NCBI GenBank assembly: GCA_017995345.1
Contig: JAGOJA010000002.1
Location: forward strand, 18,930 to 65,165
Direction of reading: 5' to 3'
From: Flavobacterium sp.
Lineage (GTDB): Bacteria; Bacteroidota; Bacteroidia; Flavobacteriales; Flavobacteriaceae
Length of the DNA: 46,236 nt
A program made the position numbers and the translations under genes. The notes below the pieces were generated by a model that worked only from the letters and a program-made list of their open reading frames with translations, ran no database searches and was not told the DNA's origin. The stretch's first letter is position 1. Each line of letters opens with the position of its first letter. This document shows positions 15,665 to 23,838 of this stretch, piece by piece.

Positions 15665-17470
15665 TTATCGAACACCGTGCATTAATTTTTTTATAACAGG
15701 CGTCATTGCAACAGAAAATAAAGCCACCACAATAGAAATTACAGTCAGCATCCAAAAGAAATAACTTAATCCGTGTTCATTAGCAATTTTATCGATATTT
15801 TCTCCAAACATACCAGCTCCTTTCATACCAATTGCAACTGCTAGATACCAAACGCCAAACATAAATGCAATCATACGGGCGGGAACTAACTTACTTACAT
15901 AAGACAATCCTACTGGAGAAATACACAACTCAGCCATAGTATGAAATAGATATACTAGTATTAACCAAATCATGCTCACCGAAGCTGTTTTTGCCCCAGC
16001 TTCGATTCCGCTTGCACCAAAAGCTACACAGGCCATACCTAGTGCTAATAAACTCATTCCTATACCATATTTTAAATTTGCAGAAGGATTGTATTTGCTT
16101 TCCCACCATTTAGAAAACAATGGTGCTAATGAAATAATAAACAAGGAATTTAAGGTTGAAAACCATGTTGCAGGAACTTCGGTCAATGCAGTAGTTACTT
16201 TGTCAATTTTTAAGGTCTGCAAAGTTTCATCTGATAATGACAAATATCCAGCCGTGTAATAATCTTTGGTCAACATCCAGATTGCTATTGTCCAAACAAT
16301 AATAAAACTCACACTCAGAATACTATTTGCAATAGCATACGACTTAAATGTTTGTTTAAACAATAAGGTTAAAACCCAAGTAATAATTACTAGAGGCAAA
16401 ATAGTAATCAATGAGTTAATTACTAAAAACACAACACTCCAGTTCCCTGTTAGCACACGATCCGTATAATCACTGGCAAAAATGGTTAAACTGTTAGGTG
16501 ATTGTTCAAAAATTGCCCAAAAGAAAATAGTTAGAAATGCAAAGAAAGTAACTGCAATTAATTTTTCTTTAGTAATTTTTGAATATTGTGTGAATCTGTA
16601 AATCAATAATAGTATAAAGACAATCAAAGCTGAAAGTATTGCAATTGAATTTCCATTAGGACCTAAGAAAGAAAAAACATTTACTTTGCCTCCAGAAATT
16701 TTTGATGCGGGATCATTTACAAGCCATAACAATGCTAGAACAGAAGAAAATGCAATTGCAGCTAATTGAATAGGTGTAAAAGGATTTCTTTTATCAGTAT
16801 CCAGTGCTTCCGCTTTTGCTTTACTTTCTTTATTTGGTTTTAATCCAATATCTCCAAAAATATTTTGTGATAGCCAAAACTGTAACATTCCAAAGAACAT
16901 AAAAATTCCAGCTAGACCAAAACCATAAGTCCAACCCACTTTTTCGCCAAGGTAACCGCAAAGTAAAATTCCAAAAAATGCGCCTGCGTTTACCCCCATA
17001 TAGAATAAAGTATAAGCACCGTCTTTTTTTTCTGGCCTATCTTTGTACATTTCAGAAATTATAGAGGTCATATTTGGTTTAAAAAAACCATTTCCAAAAA
17101 CTAATAAAATTAATCCTAAATAAATAGAAAACTCAGTTTCAACAGCCATCGAAGCATGACCTAGCGTCATCAGTGTAGCACCTATTACAACTGCCCATCT
17201 AAAACCAATCACTTTATCAGCAAAATATCCGCCCAACATGGTAGATAAATAAACTAACCCTACATAGGATCCAAATAATGCAGATGCATTTTCACGTGAC
17301 CACTCCCAACCACCATCAGTGAATGAGGCTGTTAAAAAAAGTATCAAAAGCGAACGCATCCCATAAAATGAAAATCGCTCCCACATTTCTGTGAAAAATA
17401 AAACGAATAATCCTGATGGATGCCCTAAAACGGTGCTTTTAAAAAACTTGTCTGTAGTGTTTTGATTCAT
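15665..17470 (-). CDS. POT/PTR-family proton-coupled peptide transporter (14-helix form)
   Basis: Inner-membrane importer of di- and tripeptides driven by protons. Seen over 601 residues: the POT signature EMWERFSFYGMR near residue 27 (the ExxERFxYY proton-coupling motif with Phe at the first Tyr), the helix 4-5 PTR2 signature region FYMGVNAGAFFG, and AELCISPVGLSYVSKL near the C-terminus. The central cytoplasmic part (about 215-300) carries two additional hydrophobic segments, absent from the paralogue just upstream. It lies 16 nt after that paralogue, in one transcript with a dipeptidyl peptidase. Confidence 0.94.
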   Translation of the reverse strand: MNQNTTDKFFKSTVLGHPSGLFVLFFTEMWERFSFYGMRSLLILFLTASFTDGGWEWSRENASALFGSYVGLVYLSTMLGGYFADKVIGFRWAVVIGATLMTLGHASMAVETEFSIYLGLILLVFGNGFFKPNMTSIISEMYKDRPEKKDGAYTLFYMGVNAGAFFGILLCGYLGEKVGWTYGFGLAGIFMFFGMLQFWLSQNIFGDIGLKPNKESKAKAEALDTDKRNPFTPIQLAAIAFSSVLALLWLVNDPASKISGGKVNVFSFLGPNGNSIAILSALIVFILLLIYRFTQYSKITKEKLIAVTFFAFLTIFFWAIFEQSPNSLTIFASDYTDRVLTGNWSVVFLVINSLITILPLVIITWVLTLLFKQTFKSYAIANSILSVSFIIVWTIAIWMLTKDYYTAGYLSLSDETLQTLKIDKVTTALTEVPATWFSTLNSLFIISLAPLFSKWWESKYNPSANLKYGIGMSLLALGMACVAFGASGIEAGAKTASVSMIWLILVYLFHTMAELCISPVGLSYVSKLVPARMIAFMFGVWYLAVAIGMKGAGMFGENIDKIANEHGLSYFFWMLTVISIVVALFSVAMTPVIKKLMHGVR

Positions 17471-17486
17471 ATACTATTTAATTGTC

Positions 17487-19067
17487 TTATTTAATTCCGT
17501 GCATCATTTTCACTAATTTCTTGTTGAATAGTAACAACATCAAAGCCGCACTTAGTGGCAGTGCCGCAATAATAATAAAGAAAGTAGATAATGAATACAT
17601 TGCTGATATTTTATCGATGTATGCGCCAGTATAACCCGCAATGTAATTAGCAATTGCCGAAGCAGTAAACCAAAATCCGAATAATAATCCAACGAATTTT
17701 TTAGGTGATAATTTACTAACATAAGATAAACCTACCGGCGATAGACACAACTCTCCTAAAGTATGGAAAAAGTAAGCTAAAATCAACCAAATCATACTCA
17801 CCGTAGCGGTTTTTGCACCTTGCGGAATACTTAAACTTCCGTAAGAAAGTGCAAAGAAACCAACGGCAACAAAAATAAGTCCTAAAGCAAACTTAACAGG
17901 TCCTGAAGGATTCCATACTTTCTCCCATAATTTACTAAAGGAAGAAGCCAAAGTAATAATAAAAAATGAATTTAATATTTGAAACCAAGACACGGTTACT
18001 TCAGTCGTTTCTAATGAAAACTCACGGTACACTTTCCAAATTCCTAATCCCCAAATTATAACAAAAGAAAAAGTAGTAAAAATTATAGTTAATGGGAATT
18101 TTGCATAAATTTTGATCGCTAAACCATATAAAACATAAGTTACTACAGCAATTGGAAAAATAGTCAAAATCGCATCAATCCATTTAAAAAATATTGCCGA
18201 ATCACCCGTTAAAGCCCTTTGAGTATAATCCTTAGCAAATAAAGTCATAGATCCTCCTGCTTGTTCAAAAGCAAAGAAAAAGAAGATACTCGCAATCATT
18301 AAAACCGAAACGACAATTAACCTATCTCTCACTACGTGTGCTGCAATAGCAACTTCTTCGTTTTCTTCTGAAACTAATTCTGTTTTTTTCTCTATGTTGA
18401 CATCTTGCCCAATTACACCAAATATTTTTTGAGCAAAATAGAACTGTAACATTCCAAAAAACATAAAAACGCCCGCCAAACCAAAACCATAATGCCATCC
18501 TATTTTTTCTCCAATATAACCACACAACAACATTCCTAAAAATGCTCCTGCATTAATACCCATGTAAAAAATGGTGTAACCTGAATCTTTTTTAGCACTA
18601 GAATCTGGATATAACTGACCTACCATTGACGAAATGTTTGGCTTAAACATACCGTTACCCAAAATCATAAAAAGTAATCCTACATAAAAAAAGTTAGAAC
18701 TAAAACCTTCAAGAGCCATTGAAATATGTCCTAAAGTCATAATTAGTGCTCCTATTAAAATTGCTTTTCTATATCCTGTAAATCGATCAGCAATCATCCC
18801 TCCTAACAATGGAGTTAAATAAACCAATCCCGTATATAAACCATATAATTTTAAAGCTTCTTCATTTGTCCATCCCCATCCACCATTTATGAGTTCACTT
18901 ACTAAAAAAACAGTTAGCAAAGCTCGCATTCCGTAATAAGAAAAACGCTCCCACATTTCTGTAAAAAACAGCACAAATAATGATGCTGGATGATCCATAA
19001 CCATCGCCTGATCTATACCCCTATTCTTTAAATGTTTTAGTAATAATTCATCCTGCTGTGACACCAT
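17487..19067 (-). CDS. POT/PTR-family proton-coupled peptide transporter (12-helix form)
   Basis: Second di/tripeptide transporter, 526 residues. Seen: EMWERFSYYGMRALL (complete ExxERFxYY motif), FYMGINAGAFLGMLL, and the C-terminal GELCLSPVGLSYVSKL signature. Compared with its neighbour at 15665-17470 it lacks the pair of extra central helices; in their place is a polar loop of about 35 residues rich in Glu. It has a short polar N-terminal extension of about 25 residues before the family motif. It starts 17 nt after the dipeptidyl peptidase stop, so the two are almost certainly co-transcribed. Confidence 0.94.
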   Translation of the reverse strand: MVSQQDELLLKHLKNRGIDQAMVMDHPASLFVLFFTEMWERFSYYGMRALLTVFLVSELINGGWGWTNEEALKLYGLYTGLVYLTPLLGGMIADRFTGYRKAILIGALIMTLGHISMALEGFSSNFFYVGLLFMILGNGMFKPNISSMVGQLYPDSSAKKDSGYTIFYMGINAGAFLGMLLCGYIGEKIGWHYGFGLAGVFMFFGMLQFYFAQKIFGVIGQDVNIEKKTELVSEENEEVAIAAHVVRDRLIVVSVLMIASIFFFFAFEQAGGSMTLFAKDYTQRALTGDSAIFFKWIDAILTIFPIAVVTYVLYGLAIKIYAKFPLTIIFTTFSFVIIWGLGIWKVYREFSLETTEVTVSWFQILNSFFIITLASSFSKLWEKVWNPSGPVKFALGLIFVAVGFFALSYGSLSIPQGAKTATVSMIWLILAYFFHTLGELCLSPVGLSYVSKLSPKKFVGLLFGFWFTASAIANYIAGYTGAYIDKISAMYSLSTFFIIIAALPLSAALMLLLFNKKLVKMMHGIK

Positions 19068-19084
19068 CGTTATATTTGTTTTAG

Positions 19085-21256
19085 TTATAAATTTTCTTTG
19101 ATAAAATTGGTCATTTTGGTGTACAATTGAATTCTGGTTTTTCCGCCATAAATTCCGTGATTATTGTCTGGGTAAATTTGCGAATCAAATTGTTTATTAG
19201 CCTGAATCAAGGCTTCCATCATTTGCATGGCGTTTTGAACATGCACATTATCATCTCCTGAACCATGAATCAAAAGATATTTCCCTTTAAGTTTATCCAC
19301 ATGATTTATAGGTGAATTATCATCGTATCCGCTCGCATTTTCTTGTGGTGTTTGCATATAACGTTCCGTATACACACTGTCGTAAAATCTCCAATTCGTA
19401 ACTGGGGCAACTGCAATTGCCATTTTAAAAACATCATTTCCTTTCAAAATACAATTAGAAGCCATAAATCCTCCGTACGACCAGCCAAATATACCTATTC
19501 TAGCTTTATCAACAAACGAATAATTTCCTATAACTTTTGCAGCATCAATTTGATCTTCCACTTCGTATTTCCCTAACTCTTTTTGGGTACATTTTTTAAA
19601 CTCAGCTCCTTTAAAACCAGTTCCCCTTCCATCTACGCACGCTACAATATAGCCTTGCTGTGTCAACATCATAAACCAGTAATCATCAGCACCATTCCAA
19701 TCATTATTCACTTGTTGCGAACCTGGACCCGAATATTGGTACATAAAAACAGGATATTTCTTATTTGGGTCAAAATCCTTAGGTTTAATTATCCAAGCAT
19801 TTAGTTCATTTCCTTTTTCTGTTTTTAAAACGAAAAACTCTTTGGCAGGCAAATTATAGCTTTTTAGCTTATTAGCCAAAGCTTCATTATTTTGAATAAC
19901 TTGAAGTTCTTTGCCTCCTTTCGCCTCATTCAAAGCATACTTAGTAGGCTGATTAGCACTCGAAAACGTACTTATGTAATATTGAAAGTTTGGGCTAAAA
20001 GTAGCTTTAGTGGTACCTGTGTCCATAGACAAACGTACTTTCTTCTTTCCGTCTAGACCTATTCTGTATACATCTCTGTTGATAGAACCATTTTCAACTG
20101 ATTGATAGAAAACCGTATTTGTCTTTTCGTCTAAACCATAATAATTCGTTACTTCCCATTTTCCTTTGGTTACTTGATTTTTTAATTTTCCGTTTTTATC
20201 ATATAAATAAATATGATTGAAACCGTCTTTTTCGCTGGTCCAAATAAAACTGTTGTCTTTCAAAAAAGTTAAGTTGTCCGTCACGTCAACATAGGCTTTA
20301 TCTTTTTCATTCATAACTATTTTTACAGCTCCTGAATTTCCATCGATAAATAATAAATCTAAATTATTTTGGTGGCGATTCAATACTTGTACAGATAAAG
20401 TATTCGCATCATTAGTCCATTTCATTCTGGCTATATAAAAATCGTTATAATTCCCTAGGTTTATATTTTTAACGCCATTTGAATTTACATCATAAATATG
20501 TAACGAAACCAAAGCATTTTTCTCACCCGCTTTTGGATATTTAAAGGTTTGAACCGTTGGGTACAATTCTTTTCCAAACATAGACATCGAAAATTCAGGA
20601 ACGTGACTTTCGTCAAAACGTATGTAAGCTACTTTTTTGCTGTCAGCACTCCAGTCAAAAGCTTTCACAAAAGCAAATTCTTCTTCGTAAACCCAATCCG
20701 TAATACCGTTAATAATGTTGTTTTTTCGTCCGTCTGTAGTTATTGGTGTCGATTTTTCAGTCGCTAAATCATAAACATACAGATTGTTTTCTTTGGCGTA
20801 GGCTATCTTTTTTCCATCAGGTGAAAAAGTAGGCTCTTGAACCTGAAAACCAAATAATTTTTGTAGTTTTTTACTCTCAATGTCGTATAAATAATAATCA
20901 GCCGTGAAGGAATGGCGAAAGATTTGATTGGTATTACAAGCCAGTAAAATCATTTTTTCTGAAGCATCAAACGTATAACTGTCAATCCCGTTTGATAAAT
21001 CTTTATGAAATTTTGTATCTATAAGTGTAGTTACTTTTTTCAAAGTTGCAAAATCAAACAAATTAATTTGTATACTTCTAGACTGCCTGTCAAAATTCAA
21101 TACCGTGTATTGATTTGTATTTTTCATGGATTGTAATTCATCCATCCCTTGAGCACGAAATGTGCCATTGTAAATTTCATCAATTGTGATTTTTTGTTGA
21201 CCAACAACGGTAAAACACAATAATAAAAATAATGCAATAATTTTTTTTGAATACAT
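19085..21256 (-). CDS. Dipeptidyl peptidase IV-like secreted serine protease (S9)
   Basis: Periplasmic exopeptidase expected to release X-Pro or X-Ala dipeptides from peptides. Seen over 723 residues: a signal peptide (about 1-20), an eight-blade beta-propeller DPPIV_N domain (about 35-460), with the substrate-N-terminus-binding motif DWVYEEEF near 185, then the alpha/beta hydrolase domain with nucleophile Ser593 in GWSYGG, acid Asp668/Asp669 in GDDNVH and His700 in NNHGI. All catalytic residues are present. It is the first gene of the run dpp - POT - POT - thioredoxin-like; the dipeptide product suits the transporters that follow. I found no consensus -7 box upstream. Confidence 0.95.
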   Translation of the reverse strand: MYSKKIIALFLLLCFTVVGQQKITIDEIYNGTFRAQGMDELQSMKNTNQYTVLNFDRQSRSIQINLFDFATLKKVTTLIDTKFHKDLSNGIDSYTFDASEKMILLACNTNQIFRHSFTADYYLYDIESKKLQKLFGFQVQEPTFSPDGKKIAYAKENNLYVYDLATEKSTPITTDGRKNNIINGITDWVYEEEFAFVKAFDWSADSKKVAYIRFDESHVPEFSMSMFGKELYPTVQTFKYPKAGEKNALVSLHIYDVNSNGVKNINLGNYNDFYIARMKWTNDANTLSVQVLNRHQNNLDLLFIDGNSGAVKIVMNEKDKAYVDVTDNLTFLKDNSFIWTSEKDGFNHIYLYDKNGKLKNQVTKGKWEVTNYYGLDEKTNTVFYQSVENGSINRDVYRIGLDGKKKVRLSMDTGTTKATFSPNFQYYISTFSSANQPTKYALNEAKGGKELQVIQNNEALANKLKSYNLPAKEFFVLKTEKGNELNAWIIKPKDFDPNKKYPVFMYQYSGPGSQQVNNDWNGADDYWFMMLTQQGYIVACVDGRGTGFKGAEFKKCTQKELGKYEVEDQIDAAKVIGNYSFVDKARIGIFGWSYGGFMASNCILKGNDVFKMAIAVAPVTNWRFYDSVYTERYMQTPQENASGYDDNSPINHVDKLKGKYLLIHGSGDDNVHVQNAMQMMEALIQANKQFDSQIYPDNNHGIYGGKTRIQLYTKMTNFIKENL

Positions 21257-21398
21257 GATATTTATTTAAATATAAAAACCGTCAATTTTAGTGAAAAATT
21301 TACAATAATCCCACATTTGACCTGTTAAATGTTAAAAACAATATTTTGAATATCATTTTTTGAGGATACTATCATAGTAAACAAAACGCCGAAAACCG

Positions 21399-21406
21399 TA
21401 TCTTTG
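21399..21406 (+). promoter_or_regulatory. -7 box upstream of the HMG-CoA reductase gene
   Basis: TATCTTTG matches TAnnTTTG and lies 28 nt before the preferred ATG at 21435, in the 178-nt divergent region shared with the dipeptidyl peptidase. No TTG is found at 17-23 nt upstream. Confidence 0.6.
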
Positions 21407-21434
21407 CAGTTAATTACACCATAATCAATTGAGA

Positions 21435-22751
21435 ATGAATAAGGCCATTAGCGGATTTTCTAAATTATCCAAAGAAGAAAAAATAAAATGGATTGCCAAT
21501 CAATATTTTTCAACACCTACAGAAGCTATCTCCTTGCTGAAAAACTATTGGAATTCTGATGAAAAAATACAGAAATTACACGATGAATTCATCGAAAACA
21601 CAATAACCAATTTCTACATTCCGCTGGGAGTTGCTCCTAATTTTCTAATTAATGGAAAATACAGCACTATTCCTATGGCCATTGAAGAAAGTTCTGTTGT
21701 TGCCGCTGCCGCAAAAGCCGCTAAATTCTGGTCCACACGTGGCGGATTTAAAGCAACTGTTCTCAATACCGAAAAAATAGGTCAAGTCCATTTTATTTAT
21801 AAAGGAGAGGAGTCTAAATTAAACTTGTTCTTTGCTCAAATAAAAAACAAATTTTTCTCTGAAACCGAATCCATAACTGTTAATATGCAAAAACGCGGTG
21901 GCGGTATTTTAGACATTATTCTAAAAGACAAAACTGACTTATTGCCCAATTATTTTCAGCTGCATGCCACTTTTGAAACCAAAGACAGCATGGGTGCCAA
22001 TTTTATCAATTCGTGTTTAGAGCAATTTGCAAAAACATTAAAAGAAGAAGCGCAGCACTATGACTTATTTACAGATGCTGAAAAAGACATTGAAGTCGTA
22101 ATGAGCATTCTCTCCAATTATGTTCCAAATTGCATCGTAAGAGCGGAAGTTTCTTGTCCAGTTGCCGACTTAGAAGAAAAACACATACCGAACCCGAAAG
22201 AGTTTGCCGCGAAATTCGTGCAGGCTATTCAAATTGCTGAAGTCGAGCCATATCGTGCGGTTACGCATAACAAAGGAATCATGAACGGAGTAGATGCGGT
22301 AGTTTTAGCAACAGGAAATGATTTTCGCGCTGTAGAAGCTGGAATTCATGCATACGCTGCTCGAACCGGAAAATATTCTAGCCTTTCTCACGCTAAAATA
22401 GAAGATGGGATTTTTACTTTCTGGTTGGAAATTCCTTTAGCATTAGGAACCATTGGTGGATTAACTTCTTTGCATCCATTGGTCAAATTATCATTAGAAA
22501 TGCTAGAAAAACCATCTGCTAAGGAATTAATGCAGTATGTAGCCGTAGCCGGTTTGGCACAAAACTTTGCCGCTTTGCGCTCTTTGACTACTACAGGAAT
22601 ACAGGAAGGACACATGAAAATGCACTTAAATAACATCATCAATCAGTTTGAAGCAAATAATGAAGAGCGTATTTTAATCCATAAATATTTCAAAAAAAAT
22701 ACCGTTTCGCATAGTGCCGTAGTTACTTATATCGAAAACTTAAGGAAATAA
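21435..22751 (+). CDS. mvaA: Hydroxymethylglutaryl-CoA reductase, class II type
   Basis: Converts HMG-CoA to mevalonate, the committed step of the mevalonate isoprenoid pathway. I use the ATG at 21435 (438 aa); a TTG two codons upstream is less likely. Seen: an ENTITNFYIPLGVAPNF segment in the place of the ENVIG motif, Glu84/Glu85 in MAIEESS, the DSMGANFINS coenzyme-A/nucleotide motif, Lys280 in THNKG, Asp296 in GNDFRA, GTIGGLT, and His393 in GHMKMH. The spacing Lys-Asp-His (16 and 97 residues) agrees closely with Pseudomonas mevalonii HMG-CoA reductase (16 and 98). A GHMP kinase follows after 58 nt. Confidence 0.95.
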   Translation: MNKAISGFSKLSKEEKIKWIANQYFSTPTEAISLLKNYWNSDEKIQKLHDEFIENTITNFYIPLGVAPNFLINGKYSTIPMAIEESSVVAAAAKAAKFWSTRGGFKATVLNTEKIGQVHFIYKGEESKLNLFFAQIKNKFFSETESITVNMQKRGGGILDIILKDKTDLLPNYFQLHATFETKDSMGANFINSCLEQFAKTLKEEAQHYDLFTDAEKDIEVVMSILSNYVPNCIVRAEVSCPVADLEEKHIPNPKEFAAKFVQAIQIAEVEPYRAVTHNKGIMNGVDAVVLATGNDFRAVEAGIHAYAARTGKYSSLSHAKIEDGIFTFWLEIPLALGTIGGLTSLHPLVKLSLEMLEKPSAKELMQYVAVAGLAQNFAALRSLTTTGIQEGHMKMHLNNIINQFEANNEERILIHKYFKKNTVSHSAVVTYIENLRK

Positions 22752-22809
22752 TCTTGGTTTTAGACCTGTCTTTCTCGGTTTTGAATCAAAAAGGATTAAA
22801 ATAAGAATA

Positions 22810-23727
22810 ATGAAAAAAACATTCTACAGCAACGGAAAACTTTTAATAACAGGAGAATATCTCGTTCTTGATGGCGCAATGGCCTTTGCATTACCAACAA
22901 AAACAGGACAAAACCTGATTATCGAACAAGGCAACAACAAGGAAATCACCTGGAAGAGTTATGATGCAGACGGTAGTATTTGGTTTGAAGACACCCTTTT
23001 ATTTTCGGACATTTCAAAGGAAACCACGACCGAAAATGAATCAGTTAAAACCACACTTACTACCATTTTACACGAAGCCTTTAAATTAAATCCACACTTT
23101 ATTTTAAATTCAGTCGGATACAAGATTACCACTGAATTAGGATTTCCTAAAAGCTGGGGTTTGGGCACATCATCGACCTTAATCAACAATATTGCACAAT
23201 GGTTGCAAATTGACGCTTTTACATTGCTTAAAAACAGTTTTGGAGGGAGTGGATATGATATTGCCTGCGCACAAAATGACACTCCTATTCTATATCATTT
23301 AGAGGACGGAAAACCTGTTGTTGAAAACGTACGTTTTAATCCAGAATTTACAAAAAACGTATACTTTATATATCTCAACAAAAAGCAAAGCAGCAAAACT
23401 GCAATAGCGGCATACAACATGAATAAAAAAAATAATCTGGCAAATACCATTGCTTTAAATGATATCATGACATCAGAAGTTTTGAATGCCACTACACTTG
23501 CCTCTTTTGCGACAGCACTACAAAAACTCGAAATACAAATGAGTATTATTCTGGAAACACAAACTATAAAAGAATCTTTATTCCCAGATTTTAACGGAGT
23601 ACTAAAAAGTCTTGGTGCTTGGGGAGGTGATTTTGTGATGGCCATTACAGCGGACAATCCAGTAGCGTATTTTACTTCAAAAGGATATCATACAATCGTT
23701 TCTTATGACGAAATGATTTTATCATAA
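22810..23727 (+). CDS. GYDIA-type GHMP kinase
   Basis: Small-molecule kinase of the GHMP superfamily (galactokinase, homoserine, mevalonate, phosphomevalonate kinases). Seen over 305 residues: an N-terminal NGKLLITGEYLVLDGA segment shared with mevalonate-type kinases, the ATP-loop KSWGLGTSSTL (about 114-124), and GSGYDIACA with G148-Y-D-I-A152, the motif that names this flavobacterial group. The C-terminal half (about 190-305) is diverged. It directly follows HMG-CoA reductase in the same orientation, so a mevalonate or phosphomevalonate kinase role is a reasonable inference, but the substrate cannot be read from the sequence. Confidence 0.85.
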   Translation: MKKTFYSNGKLLITGEYLVLDGAMAFALPTKTGQNLIIEQGNNKEITWKSYDADGSIWFEDTLLFSDISKETTTENESVKTTLTTILHEAFKLNPHFILNSVGYKITTELGFPKSWGLGTSSTLINNIAQWLQIDAFTLLKNSFGGSGYDIACAQNDTPILYHLEDGKPVVENVRFNPEFTKNVYFIYLNKKQSSKTAIAAYNMNKKNNLANTIALNDIMTSEVLNATTLASFATALQKLEIQMSIILETQTIKESLFPDFNGVLKSLGAWGGDFVMAITADNPVAYFTSKGYHTIVSYDEMILS

Positions 23728-23777
23728 TTTTTTACAATTAACACCACTAGAACACTCAAATAAAAGTATAACAAAAC

Positions 23778-23813
23778 AAAAATCCCGACACATTCGCATG
23801 TATCGGGATTTTT
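23778..23813. terminator. Bidirectional terminator between the GHMP kinase and the PpiD-like gene
   Basis: AAAAATCCCGA (23778-23788) pairs with TCGGGATTTTT (23803-23813), one C-A mismatch follows, then ACAT/ATGT closes on a TCGC tetraloop. A-rich and T-rich flanks on both sides make it work for both convergent transcripts. Confidence 0.9.
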
Positions 23814-23838
23814 GTTTTGACTCTTTGAAGACTAAAAA

